DNA from: an uncultured Clostridia bacterium
GTDB lineage: Bacteria > Bacillota > Clostridia > Lachnospirales > CAG-274
DNA: 61,265 bases
Reading direction: 5' to 3'
NCBI GenBank assembly: GCA_944381435.1
Contig: CALWLD010000013.1
Coordinates: 1 to 61,265, forward strand
Shown here in pieces: positions 16,703-24,712 of this stretch (position 1 is its first letter; the number at the start of each line of letters is the position of its first letter). A program made the translations under genes and the position numbers. The notes beneath the pieces are model-generated. The model did not search any database. It was not told where the DNA came from and saw nothing but the letters and a program-made list of their open reading frames with translations.

Positions 16703-17062
16703 ATGGATAGGAAGACAAAAATATGGATAAATCTTATGAATTTATTTGAACCTTGTTGTCATCAAATGCCAGAAAGAAGTTTTTTTATAAAAGGATATCA
16801 AATGCCTGTATGTGCAAGATGTGTAGGTGTATTTATATCATCTATTATTGCTATATTTATATTCTTTAAAAAGAAAATATCATTTATATCTAGCTTTTTA
16901 ATGTCTGCTGTAATGCTTATAGATTGGTTATTACAATTTTTTAAAATAAAACAATCAACCAATATAAGAAGACTTATAACTGGTCTTATAGGTGGCTTTG
17001 GCTGGACTATGTTAAACCTTAAATTTTTTAAATGGTTGTTAAATAAAAGCAAAATAAATTAA
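16703..17062 (+). CDS. DUF2085 membrane protein
   Basis: A 119-residue protein with the DUF2085 pattern CCHQMPERSFFIKGYQMPVCARC (about 18-40), which is cysteine/histidine-rich, followed by three hydrophobic segments and a conserved-type IRRLITGLIGGFG stretch. Function unknown; the Cys/His cluster suggests metal binding at the membrane. The spacing to the zinc-ribbon gene is only 3 bases. Followed by repeat copy D and a bidirectional terminator. Confidence 0.8.
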   Translation: MDRKTKIWINLMNLFEPCCHQMPERSFFIKGYQMPVCARCVGVFISSIIAIFIFFKKKISFISSFLMSAVMLIDWLLQFFKIKQSTNIRRLITGLIGGFGWTMLNLKFFKWLLNKSKIN

Positions 17063-17066
17063 TAAA

Positions 17067-17192
17067 TAATCAATTTTTTAAATACTTCGTATTCAAAAAC
17101 AGGTACTCCTAAAATTTATTTAATTAAAATTTAATACAAAAACCCGTATATAATTTTTAACTAAATAAATTAAGTCGTACCTTAACTGTAAT
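17067..17192 (+). repeat. Dispersed double-hairpin element, copy D
   Basis: It begins 5 bases after the DUF2085 stop, in the sense of that gene. The short hairpin core is AATAC-UUC-GUAUU. The long-hairpin arms contain AAATTTATTTA on the left and its near-complement TAAATAAATT on the right, a paired difference from copies B and C. Confidence 0.9.
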
Positions 17193-17196
17193 AAAT

Positions 17197-17231
17197 AAAA
17201 AGGTTGTAGAAATAAATTCTACAACCTTTTT
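17197..17231. terminator. Bidirectional terminator between DUF2085 and cyclophilin genes
   Basis: Stem AAAAAGGTTGTAGAA / TTCTACAACCTTTTT, arms 17197-17211 and 17217-17231. It ends in T-runs on both strands and serves two convergent genes. The core GGTTGTAGA is shared with terminators at 33279 and 38520. Confidence 0.85.
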
Positions 17232-17232
17232 A

Positions 17233-18054
17233 TTATTTATATTCTTCTATAACTATACTTTCTATAATAACATCTTCTACAGGTTTATCATTTTCATCTT
17301 TTTCTACTTTAGCTATTTTTTCTACAACGTCCATACCTTCATAAACTTGACCAAAAACAGTGTGTTGTCCATCAAGCCAAGGTGTACCACCAACTTCTAT
17401 ATATTTTTCACATACATTAGCAGGAAAAACATCTTTTACTTTAACACCGTTTTGCTCTTCTTCTTGGTTATCTATAAAATATTCTAACTCACTTTTAAAA
17501 GAGCTATCTATTTTATCATTTTGTACTATGAAAAATTGACTTCCGTTAGTATCAGGCCCACTGTTAGCCATACTTAAAGCACCTTTAAAATGTCTTAAAT
17601 TAGATAAACTTATTTCGTTTTCAAAAGGTTCGCCATATATACTCTCGCCACCCATTCCTGTACCTGTAGGGTCGCCACCTTGTATCATAAAATCTTCTAT
17701 AACTCTATGGAAAGTAAGCCCGTCATAATATCCTTCTTTAGCGTGTGTTATAAAGTTTTCAACAGCTTTAGGAGCTTGCTCTTTAAAAAACCTTATTTTT
17801 ATATCACCATAGTTAGTTTTTAAAATAGCTATTTCTTCACCTTGTTTTATTTCAGAAAACTGTAAAAGCTCGTTAGATACTTGTGCACTTGCATCTTGGC
17901 TGTTAGTTTCTTCTTTTGATGTATCTTCTATAGTAGATTCTGTTGTACTTTCTGTTGTAGATTCTGTTGTAGTTGTGCTTTCTTCTTTTTTACTACAAGC
18001 AACATTTAGCATCATAGAACCTAGAACTAAAAATATTAATAACTTCTTTTTCAT
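17233..18054 (-). CDS. Cyclophilin-type peptidyl-prolyl isomerase lipoprotein
   Basis: A 273-residue surface protein. A signal peptide ends at Cys20 (LNVAC), a probable lipoprotein site although the -3 residue is Asn rather than Leu. Residues 25-55 are a Ser/Thr/Glu-rich repetitive linker. The cyclophilin domain (about 70-270) has FHRVIEDFMIQGGDPTGTG with the catalytic Arg, and NSGPDTNGSQFFI. An insertion of about 30 residues (about 175-205) separates the FFI strand from the rest. It probably assists folding of exported proteins. ATG after GGAGGC. Confidence 0.9.
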   Translation of the reverse strand: MKKKLLIFLVLGSMMLNVACSKKEESTTTTESTTESTTESTIEDTSKEETNSQDASAQVSNELLQFSEIKQGEEIAILKTNYGDIKIRFFKEQAPKAVENFITHAKEGYYDGLTFHRVIEDFMIQGGDPTGTGMGGESIYGEPFENEISLSNLRHFKGALSMANSGPDTNGSQFFIVQNDKIDSSFKSELEYFIDNQEEEQNGVKVKDVFPANVCEKYIEVGGTPWLDGQHTVFGQVYEGMDVVEKIAKVEKDENDKPVEDVIIESIVIEEYK

Positions 18055-18089
18055 AAAATATGCCTCCGTATATCATTCTTTCTATATAT

Positions 18090-18117
18090 ATTTTATACAA
18101 AATTATAGATTTGTCAA
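18090..18117 (-). promoter_or_regulatory. Predicted sigma-A promoter for the cyclophilin gene
   Basis: TTGACA, 16 bases, TAAAAT on the minus strand, about 35 bases before the start codon. Confidence 0.6.
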
Positions 18118-18280
18118 TAAAATCATAAAATGTTCACATAATATTAAAAATTAATATCTAATATTTTTAATATTAGCAATGTTACTAAAAATATTACTAA
18201 TATTATATGTAAATATCTAGTTGTTTTTAATATATACATTTGATATACTGTATTAAATAATATTTTAAGGAGGTATTTTT

Positions 18281-19705
18281 TTGAAAGATAACATCATTTT
18301 AATAACTACAGACCAACAACGTTTCGATACAATACAAGCCCTTGGTAATAATAGCATATTTACGCCTCATCTTAATTACTTAGTATCTCAAGGTATATCT
18401 TTTACAAGATGTTATGCAGATTGCCCTATATGCGTACCATCTAGAACTACAATTATGACAGGTAAAAAAGGCTTTGAAAGCAAGGTTATATCTAATGCTA
18501 ACCATCAGTCATTTATGGAAGAAACTACAAATAAAAAAGAAACTTTGCCTGGCATCTTAACTCACAATGGATATCAAACAAAAGCAATGGGAAAAATGCA
18601 TTTTGAGCCTGCTAGAGCTTGCTATGGTTTTGAAAGTATGCGTTTACCTTTAGATTATATGCGTGAATATGATAAAAAAGATAGCATAAGACCAAAAGCT
18701 CACGGTATAGGAGAATGTGAGCTTGAGCCTGTTATATCAACAGTTGATGTTAAAGATAGCATAACAACCTGGACTATAGATGGTTCAATAGACTTTATAG
18801 AAACAAGAGACCCTCTAAGACCTTTCTTTTTGTGGACTAGCTTTACAAAGCCTCATCCACCTTTTGACCCTTGCAAAGATTTTTGGGATTTATATGAAAA
18901 TATACCTATGCCCGATGCCATATATGGCGATTGGTCTAAAAATATAGAAGATGTGCCTATGGGCTTTTTAGAAGGTTCTTTTGAAAACACTAATGTACAT
19001 TTATTTAGTAAAGAGCAATTGAGAGCTAGCAGACGAGCATATTATGCTTGCATTAGCCAGATAGATTATTCTCTTGGACTGTTGTTTGGCTGTTTAAGAG
19101 AAAATAACCTTTTTGAAAATACTTGGATAATATTTACATCAGACCACGGAGAAATGTTAGGCGACCATCACCTAGGTCAAAAAAATTTATTTTTTGAAGG
19201 TTCATCTCATATACCACTTATAATAGTACCTCCTAAAAACAGTAACTATGAGATAAACAAAACTATAGATTATCTTGCAGAAATAAACGATATATACCCT
19301 ACTATCCTTTCAATAGCAGGTATAGATATGCCTAAAGGTATTACAGGTAAAAACCTTTTAGAGCTAAACGAAGAAAGAATATTTTATGGTAATAGCTTAA
19401 ACAAGCATTTTTGTGTTATGAAAGATAATATAAAGCTTATTTATTGCTCAAGAGGAGATAACAAGCTTTTGTTTGACCTTAACAAAGATAAAATGGAAAC
19501 AAAAAATCTTATTAACGATGAAAACTATAAAGATATAAAAAATGAGCTATGGAATTTACTTATAGAAAATACTAAAAAATATAACAAAGAACTTTTAAAA
19601 GATGGTTATTTTATAACATCTAACCCACCTAAAAATATTAATGAAATAAAAAATCGTTGGTTTGGTTTTCATTTTAAAGATTATAGCGTAGATACGTTCC
19701 ATTAA
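18281..19705 (+). CDS. Cysteine-type sulfatase
   Basis: A 474-residue enzyme of the alkaline-phosphatase superfamily. The N-terminal metal site is TTDQQR; the sulfatase signature CVPSRTTIMTGK starts at Cys51, which must be oxidised to formylglycine; TSDHGEMLGDH supplies the second metal site. It hydrolyses sulfate esters, plausibly on host glycans. No signal peptide is present, so it is probably cytoplasmic. Cysteine-type sulfatases in anaerobes need a radical-SAM maturase, which is not in this window. Start TTG after AAGGAGG. A three-codon gene relic follows. Confidence 0.9.
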   Translation: MKDNIILITTDQQRFDTIQALGNNSIFTPHLNYLVSQGISFTRCYADCPICVPSRTTIMTGKKGFESKVISNANHQSFMEETTNKKETLPGILTHNGYQTKAMGKMHFEPARACYGFESMRLPLDYMREYDKKDSIRPKAHGIGECELEPVISTVDVKDSITTWTIDGSIDFIETRDPLRPFFLWTSFTKPHPPFDPCKDFWDLYENIPMPDAIYGDWSKNIEDVPMGFLEGSFENTNVHLFSKEQLRASRRAYYACISQIDYSLGLLFGCLRENNLFENTWIIFTSDHGEMLGDHHLGQKNLFFEGSSHIPLIIVPPKNSNYEINKTIDYLAEINDIYPTILSIAGIDMPKGITGKNLLELNEERIFYGNSLNKHFCVMKDNIKLIYCSRGDNKLLFDLNKDKMETKNLINDENYKDIKNELWNLLIENTKKYNKELLKDGYFITSNPPKNINEIKNRWFGFHFKDYSVDTFH

Positions 19706-19710
19706 AATAA

Positions 19711-19737
19711 AGGAAGAAGGATTTTATGAAAAAATAA
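19711..19737 (+). pseudogene. Start of a lost gene after the sulfatase
   Basis: A good ribosome-binding site (AGGAAGAAGG) is followed 5 bases later by ATGAAAAAATAA: Met-Lys-Lys-stop. It looks like the first codons of a gene whose body was deleted or frameshifted. Nothing recognisable follows before the terminator at 19788. Confidence 0.35.
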
Positions 19738-19787
19738 TACTTGTTATGCATAACTTTAATTTTTATAATTATAAAAACAAAAATATA

Positions 19788-19835
19788 TTAAAATAGAAAA
19801 TGTAGGTTTTTAAAAACCTACATTTTCTATTTTAA
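19788..19835. terminator. Bidirectional terminator, 24-bp perfect palindrome
   Basis: Arms 19788-19811 and 19812-19835 are exact complements with no spacer (centre GGTTTTTAAAAACC). It lies between the convergent sulfatase and acetyltransferase genes. Confidence 0.8.
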
Positions 19836-19838
19836 GTT

Positions 19839-20333
19839 TTAAACAATATTTATCATATAAATTGGCAAATTATCATCTTCTGAAAACTTATTTGTAAAAG
19901 AATAACCTAGCTTTTTATACAAACTTAAAGCCTTTTCATTAGGTGTAATTTCTATAAATTTACCACCTAATTTTTTAAGGTTATTATAGATTATATTATG
20001 TACATTTAAGCCTATCCCTTTATTTCTATATTCAGGATAAATGTAAAAATTGCCTATAATACATTTGCCCTTTTCATCTAAATAACAAACATAGTCTATA
20101 AATCCTATTAAGTCATTATCTTTTATTATTTTCATTATATAAAATTTATTTTCTTTTCTATTTGCAAGGGTTAATATATTTTGCTTATACTCATTACTTT
20201 CTAGGTAATTTAATAACTCTAAATAATTTTTATCTTCAAAATATATTTCTTTTATATAGCTAATAAAAATATTAATATATGACAAATATTGTTTATCTTC
20301 ATATAAATTAAATTCATCTAAAACAATATTCAT
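19839..20333 (-). CDS. GNAT-family N-acetyltransferase
   Basis: A 164-residue protein. The acetyl-CoA-binding motif is YIYPEYRNKGIGLNVHNIIY (about 105-124), followed by ITPNEKALSLYKKLGY. The N-terminal third is charged and matches nothing I know. The substrate is unknown. ATG 20333 lies just after the metK stop; a TTG at 20348 would overlap metK. Neither has a clear Shine-Dalgarno, so translation may be coupled to metK, and the gene is likely under the same SAM riboswitch. Confidence 0.8.
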   Translation of the reverse strand: MNIVLDEFNLYEDKQYLSYINIFISYIKEIYFEDKNYLELLNYLESNEYKQNILTLANRKENKFYIMKIIKDNDLIGFIDYVCYLDEKGKCIIGNFYIYPEYRNKGIGLNVHNIIYNNLKKLGGKFIEITPNEKALSLYKKLGYSFTNKFSEDDNLPIYMINIV

Positions 20334-20334
20334 T

Positions 20335-21498
20335 TTATAAATTTTCAAAAACGTGAACCATATCTAGTTTTTCCCAAGGTAAATCTAAATCATCTCTACC
20401 AAAATGTCCATAAGCTGCTGTTTGTTTATAAATAGGTCTTTTTAAATCAAATTTATCAATGATAGCAGATGGTCTTAAGTCAAAGTTTTCTTTTACAATT
20501 TCTGCTATTTTATCATCAGATATTTTACCTGTGCCGTGAGTATTAACTAATACAGATAAAGGCTTAGCAACGCCAATAGCGTAAGCTATTTCTATTTCAC
20601 ATTTTTTAGCAATTTTGCTTGCAACAATATTTTTAGCAACATATCTAGCAGCATAAGCACCGGAGCGGTCTACTTTTGTAGGGTCTTTACCAGAGAAAGC
20701 ACCGCCACCGTGGCTAGCATATCCACCGTAAGTATCTACTATTATTTTTCTACCTGTAAGACCACAGTCTCCTTGAGGTCCACCTATAACAAATCTACCT
20801 GTTGGGTTTATGTAATATTTAGTATCTTCATCTAAAAGCTCTTTTGGTATAACAGCTTCTATAACGTGTTTTTTAATATCTTCGCATATTTGTTTATGAC
20901 TAACTGCCTCGTTATGTTGGCTAGATATAACAACAGAATCTATCCTAACAACTTTATCATCATCATATTCTACAGTAACTTGTCCTTTACCATCTGGTCT
21001 TAAATAAGATAATGTGCCGTTTTTTCTAACTTCTGATAAACGTCTTGTTAATTTATGAGCAAGATATATAGGCATAGGCATATAGCTTTCTGTTTCATCA
21101 CAAGCAAAGCCAAACATCATACCTTGGTCGCCTGCTCCTGTATCTTGTTCATCGTCTTCTCTAGTTTCAAAAGCACTATCAACGCCTTGTGCTATATCTG
21201 GAGATTGCCCTTTTAAAGATGTCATAACAGCACAAGTATCGCAGTCAAAGCCATATTTAGCTCTGTCATATCCTATGCCACGAACAGTTTCTCTAGCTAT
21301 AGTATCAATATCTACATAACAATTTGTTGTTATTTCCCCTGCTACCATAATAAGCCCTGTTGTAGCTAACGTTTCACAGGCAACCCTTGCATTTGGGTCT
21401 TTTTTTAATATTTCATCTAAAATAGCATCTGATATTTGGTCACAAATTTTATCTGGATGACCTTCTGTAACAGATTCTGATGTAAATAATCTTCTCAT
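20335..21498 (-). CDS. metK: S-adenosylmethionine synthetase
   Basis: A 387-residue enzyme making SAM from methionine and ATP. Signatures: [18 protein letters not shown] (N-terminal), [16 protein letters not shown] (ATP loop), and [19 protein letters not shown] (catalytic phosphate loop). It is preceded by an S-box riboswitch, which fits feedback by its product. Ribosome-binding site AGGAGG. Length is typical. Confidence 0.97.
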   Translation of the reverse strand: MRRLFTSESVTEGHPDKICDQISDAILDEILKKDPNARVACETLATTGLIMVAGEITTNCYVDIDTIARETVRGIGYDRAKYGFDCDTCAVMTSLKGQSPDIAQGVDSAFETREDDEQDTGAGDQGMMFGFACDETESYMPMPIYLAHKLTRRLSEVRKNGTLSYLRPDGKGQVTVEYDDDKVVRIDSVVISSQHNEAVSHKQICEDIKKHVIEAVIPKELLDEDTKYYINPTGRFVIGGPQGDCGLTGRKIIVDTYGGYASHGGGAFSGKDPTKVDRSGAYAARYVAKNIVASKIAKKCEIEIAYAIGVAKPLSVLVNTHGTGKISDDKIAEIVKENFDLRPSAIIDKFDLKRPIYKQTAAYGHFGRDDLDLPWEKLDMVHVFENL

Positions 21499-21569
21499 TT
21501 GTTTTCCTCCTAAAAATAAAATTAAAGGCTATATTTTATTAACATTTGTATTATCTTGTATTTTAGTAA

Positions 21570-21592
21570 TAAAAAAAAGCCGTTATGGCTTA
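21570..21592 (-). terminator. Expression-platform terminator of the SAM riboswitch
   Basis: On the minus strand AAGCC-ATAAC-GGCTT followed by eight T residues. The stem is short. It lies between the SAM aptamer and metK and would be formed when SAM is bound. Confidence 0.6.
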
Positions 21593-21604
21593 TACAAAAA
21601 AATC

Positions 21605-21699
21605 CTCATCTTCCGTAAAAACGGGGGATTTAGCACCAATGCTAAAAAGCTGGTTGCCGGGTATCATAGGGCCCTTATCCCTCCACCACTCTTGATAAG
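21605..21699 (-). promoter_or_regulatory. SAM-I (S-box) riboswitch aptamer
   Basis: On the minus strand the conserved S-box segments appear in order: CTTATCAAGAG, GGTGGAGGGA, GGGCCCTATGATACCCGGC, AACC, and a closing GATGAG that pairs with the opening CTTATC (P1). A variable stem AATCCCCCGTTTTTACGG lies in the expected P4 position. It controls metK by SAM-dependent termination. Confidence 0.92.
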
Positions 21700-21716
21700 A
21701 CATATATTACAAAAAT

Positions 21717-21745
21717 AATATATCATACCCTTTTAAAAAAGTCAA
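21717..21745 (-). promoter_or_regulatory. Predicted sigma-A promoter for the SAM riboswitch-metK transcript
   Basis: TTGACT, 17 bases, TATATT on the minus strand, about 18 bases before the aptamer. Confidence 0.6.
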
Positions 21746-21791
21746 GATAATATTTTTATTATTATAATTATAAATTTTTAAACATAAGCTT

Positions 21792-21820
21792 AAGAGCTGT
21801 AGATAAAATCTACAGCTCTT
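21792..21820 (-). terminator. Hairpin after the M18 aminopeptidase gene
   Basis: Stem AAGAGCTGTAGAT / ATCTACAGCTCTT with a 3-base loop. It is strong, but the T-run is short on either strand, so termination efficiency is uncertain. Confidence 0.6.
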
Positions 21821-21830
21821 TAACATTATT

Positions 21831-23219
21831 TTAAGCTTCATCTAAAAATACTCTGTAACCTTTAACAGCTTCATATATATCCGCTTTACTTGTTATTTCC
21901 CAAGGAGCGTGCATACATAACACAGCAACGCCACTATCAATAACTTGCATACCATAGTTAGCAAGGATATAAGCTATTGTTCCACCACCGCCAAGGTCTA
22001 CCTTACCAAGCTCTGCAGTTTGGTAAGCAATATCATTTTTATCCATAATATTTCTTAAATGAGCAATATATTCTGGGTTAGCATCGTTAGAGCCACCTTT
22101 ACCGCCAGAACCTGTAAATTTATTAAATACAAGCCCTTTTGCAAAATATGCAGAGTTTTTCTTTTCGTAAGCACTAGCATATAATGGGTCATAAGCTGCA
22201 CTAACATCTGATGATAACATTTTGCAGTTTTCTAAAGCACGTCTAAGCTTAAGCTCAGAATATTCTCCCATTCTGTCCATAAGCTCTGCTAAGCTATTTT
22301 CAAAAAATTTACCGTGCATACCTGTAGCACCAACGCTACCTATTTCTTCTTTATCAACTAAGATACAGCAAGAAGTTCTTTTAACCTTTTTATCTTCTAA
22401 CATAGCCATTAAAGATGTAAAAGCACAAACCCTATCATCTTGTCCATAAGCCATTATCATACTTTTATCTAAGCCACATTCTCTAGCTTTACCAGCAGGT
22501 ACAATTTCTAGCTCAGCAGATAAAAAGTCTTCTTCTTCTATATCATAAGTATCTTTTAAAAGTTTTAAAACATTAGCTTTAACAGCATCTTTTTCTTCAC
22601 CTTTTAATGGTTTGTTACCTATTAAAAGGTCTAGGTTTTCACCTTCTACAACAGTTCTTGCATTTTTATCCATTTGCTCTCTTGAAAGATGAGCTAATAA
22701 ATCTGTAATAACAAAAACAGGGTCTTCTTCTTTTTCACCTATGTTTATAGTAACTTTTGTGCCATCTTTTTTAATGATTACGCCGTGAAGTGCAAGAGGT
22801 GTTGCAACCCATTGATATTTTTTAATACCGCCATAATAATGTGTATCAAAAAATGCAAGTTCGCTATCTTCATAAAGAGGGTTTTGCTTAACATCTATAC
22901 GAGGAGAATCTATGTGAGCACCTAATATGTTCATACCATTTTCAATAGGCTCTTCACCTATTTGATATAAAATGATAGCTTTTTCCATACAAGTTACATA
23001 AACTTTGTCCCCTGTTTTTAAAGTGCCACAGTTTTTAACAACTTCTTTTAAATCTTTATAGCCTGCTTTTTTAGCTAAATCTATAGTTAGCTCAACACAT
23101 TCTCTTTCTGTTTTGCCTAAATCAAGCATTTCTCTGTACTGAGCGTTAATTTTTTCAAGTTCTTTTAATTGTTCATCGTTATAAACTTTCCAACGGTTTT
23201 CTCTTTTCACTAAAATCAC
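21831..23219 (-). CDS. M18-family metal aminopeptidase
   Basis: A 462-residue enzyme. Metal-ligand regions seen are LGAHIDSPRID (about 101-111), VDKEEIGSVGATG (about 284-296), AYGQDDRVCAFTSL and, near the C-terminus, CMHAPWEITSKADIYEAVKGY. M18 peptidases are dodecameric cytosolic enzymes that remove N-terminal residues during peptide recycling. The length fits the bacterial M18 form. It is transcribed alone, from a clear sigma-A-type promoter, with the metK riboswitch promoter downstream in the same direction. Confidence 0.9.
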   Translation of the reverse strand: MILVKRENRWKVYNDEQLKELEKINAQYREMLDLGKTERECVELTIDLAKKAGYKDLKEVVKNCGTLKTGDKVYVTCMEKAIILYQIGEEPIENGMNILGAHIDSPRIDVKQNPLYEDSELAFFDTHYYGGIKKYQWVATPLALHGVIIKKDGTKVTINIGEKEEDPVFVITDLLAHLSREQMDKNARTVVEGENLDLLIGNKPLKGEEKDAVKANVLKLLKDTYDIEEEDFLSAELEIVPAGKARECGLDKSMIMAYGQDDRVCAFTSLMAMLEDKKVKRTSCCILVDKEEIGSVGATGMHGKFFENSLAELMDRMGEYSELKLRRALENCKMLSSDVSAAYDPLYASAYEKKNSAYFAKGLVFNKFTGSGGKGGSNDANPEYIAHLRNIMDKNDIAYQTAELGKVDLGGGGTIAYILANYGMQVIDSGVAVLCMHAPWEITSKADIYEAVKGYRVFLDEA

Positions 23220-23249
23220 ACACCTTTTTATATAAATTATATTTCTATA

Positions 23250-23278
23250 ATTTTAACAACAAAACTAGAATATGTCAA
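23250..23278 (-). promoter_or_regulatory. Predicted sigma-A promoter for the M18 aminopeptidase gene
   Basis: TTGACA, 17 bases, TAAAAT on the minus strand, 30 bases before the start. Confidence 0.65.
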
Positions 23279-23285
23279 CTAATAA

Positions 23286-23609
23286 TGTTAAGGTATAATA
23301 CATCGATAACAAAAAATAAAAAGATTGAACGTAAACATAGGAAGGACAAAGAAAGATTTTACAAACATTTAAAAATCTTTGATTTTGCAGACAGCCTAAA
23401 ACCATTATCTAAATATAAATTAAAATCAAATAATTATATAAAAACTTATTTAGGGATTATAACATAACAAATTATTAGAACAATATTTATTTGCATTTTA
23501 AAATATATAAATTTATTATATTAACACAAAATAAAAATAAGATAATATTATTTATTCTTATCTTTGTTAAAAATCTTTTAAGTGTAACCTATGTTTGACA
23601 CTTTAACAA
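23286..23609. mobile_element. Insertion-sequence relic, copy 1, with both terminal repeats
   Basis: The ends are related inverted repeats: TGTTAAGGTATAATACAT at the left and the complement of TGTTAAAGTGTCAAACATAG at the right. The interior encodes a transposase-like tail fragment (ERFYKHLKIFDF...) and ends in a hairpin (AATAAGA / TCTTATT region). Copy 2 lies at 34518-35012. At 324 bp it cannot encode a working transposase. The family is not recognised. Confidence 0.65.
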
Positions 23610-23638
23610 AATAAAATTTTATTTCATTGATTTATATA

Positions 23639-23667
23639 TTGACAAAAATATATGATAATGGTATAAT
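23639..23667 (+). promoter_or_regulatory. Predicted sigma-A promoter for rplU-prp-rpmA
   Basis: Near-perfect: TTGACA, 17 bases, TATAAT. It lies directly beyond the right end of the insertion-sequence relic. Confidence 0.8.
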
Positions 23668-23675
23668 ATTCATTG

Positions 23676-23732
23676 TTTGCCGCACAGAGAGGTTTAAGCT
23701 TAGCACCGTATCTGGCGAGTTATTTTTAAGGA
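23676..23732 (+). promoter_or_regulatory. Probable L21 leader RNA
   Basis: The leader between promoter and rplU contains GCCGCACAGAGAGG... and GCACCGTATCTGGCGAG, resembling the described L21 leader family of Bacillota, in which L21 is thought to control its own operon. Called by resemblance and position; no covariance model was run. Confidence 0.65.
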
Positions 23733-23741
23733 GGTGTACTA

Positions 23742-24053
23742 ATGTACGCAATTATCGAAACTGGTGGAAAACAATATAAAGTTTCTGAAGGAGATATCAT
23801 CAAAGTTGAAAAATTAGAGGTAGCAGCTGGTGCTTCTTACACTTTTGACAAAGTTTTAACTGTAGCTAACGGTGATGATGTTAAATTTGGTGCTCCTGTT
23901 GTTTCTGGTGCAACTGTTAATGCATCTGTTATAGGTGATGGTAAAGCTAAAAAAGTTATCATCTATAAATATAAACCTAAAAAAGGTTTCCATAAGAAAA
24001 AAGGTCATAGACAACCTTTTACAATGCTTAAAATCGAAAAAATCAATGGTTAA
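23742..24053 (+). CDS. rplU: Large ribosomal subunit protein bL21
   Basis: A 103-residue ribosomal protein. [18 protein letters not shown] opens it, and the basic [20 protein letters not shown] region binds 23S rRNA. It is the first gene of rplU-prp-rpmA. AAGGAGGTG lies 7 bases before the ATG. Length is standard. Confidence 0.98.
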   Translation: MYAIIETGGKQYKVSEGDIIKVEKLEVAAGASYTFDKVLTVANGDDVKFGAPVVSGATVNASVIGDGKAKKVIIYKYKPKKGFHKKKGHRQPFTMLKIEKING

Positions 24054-24068
24054 TCTTAGGTTTTTATA

Positions 24069-24383
24069 ATGATACAAGCTGTTATTTTTAAACAAAACGA
24101 TAATATAATCGGGTTTGAAATTAAAAACCACGGCAGAGATATTGTTTGCTCTGCAGTATCTATTTTAGCTTTAAACACTGTAAATAGCATAGAGGCTTTT
24201 ACAGATGCTAAATACACTATAGATTATGACACAAACGGTGGTTTTTTAAAATGTTTTATAAATAAAGATAGCCTTAATGATAAAGTCTCTTTGCTGTTAT
24301 CTAGCTTAGAGCTTGGGCTTAAAGGCATAGAACTAGAATATCAAAAAGATATTTCTTTAAAATATAAGGAGGTGCAACAATGA
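24069..24383 (+). CDS. prp: Ribosomal-processing cysteine protease Prp
   Basis: A 104-residue protease with catalytic His in [12 protein letters not shown] (about 22-33) and Cys a few residues after it. Prp removes the N-terminal extension of bL27, a step essential in Bacillota. It lies between rplU and rpmA as usual, and its TGA overlaps the rpmA ATG (ATGA). The substrate extension is visible in the next gene. Confidence 0.93.
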   Translation: MIQAVIFKQNDNIIGFEIKNHGRDIVCSAVSILALNTVNSIEAFTDAKYTIDYDTNGGFLKCFINKDSLNDKVSLLLSSLELGLKGIELEYQKDISLKYKEVQQ

Positions 24384-24664
24384 TTAGAATTAATCTTCAA
24401 TTTTTCGCTCATAAAAAAGGTGTAGGTTCTACTAAAAACGGTCGTGATTCTGAATCTAAAAGATTAGGACCTAAAAGAGCTGATGGTCAATTCGTTAAAG
24501 CAGGTAACATTCTTTACACTCAAAGAGGTACAAAAATTCACCCTGGTGTAAACGTTGGTAAAGGTGGTAATGATACACTTTTTGCTTTAGTTGATGGTAT
24601 CGTTAGATACGAAAGAAAAGGTAGAGATAAAAAACAACTTTCTGTTCATCCTATCGCTCAATAA
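24380..24664 (+). CDS. rpmA: Large ribosomal subunit protein bL27, with cleavable extension
   Basis: A 94-residue ribosomal protein beginning [14 protein letters not shown]. The LQFF/AHKK junction is the known Prp cleavage site, leaving AHKKG... at the peptidyl-transferase centre. The rest ([14 protein letters not shown]..., [15 protein letters not shown]) is standard bL27. obgE often follows rpmA in other genomes but is absent here; a strong terminator follows instead. Confidence 0.98.
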   Translation: MIRINLQFFAHKKGVGSTKNGRDSESKRLGPKRADGQFVKAGNILYTQRGTKIHPGVNVGKGGNDTLFALVDGIVRYERKGRDKKQLSVHPIAQ

Positions 24665-24665
24665 T

Positions 24666-24712
24666 AAAAATATATAAAAACACCTGTTAAACAGGTGTTT
24701 TTATATATTTTT
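24666..24712. terminator. Bidirectional terminator between rpmA and the ABC transporter gene
   Basis: A 23-bp stem (24666-24688 and 24690-24712) with core CACCTGTT / AACAGGTG and A/T flanks. The T-run continues to 24714. It adjoins the stop codon of the convergent ABC gene. Confidence 0.88.

Noticed and set aside
17930-17990. Short tandem repeat in the cyclophilin gene as a phase-variation tract
   Set aside because: The repeats encode a Ser/Thr/Glu linker in frame with imperfect, non-identical units; slippage control is not supported.
23285-23467. 60-residue plus-strand reading frame between the aminopeptidase and rplU genes
   Set aside because: It lies inside the decayed insertion-sequence copy, has no ribosome-binding site, and matches the broken frame in copy 2. 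Treated as a relic, not a gene.
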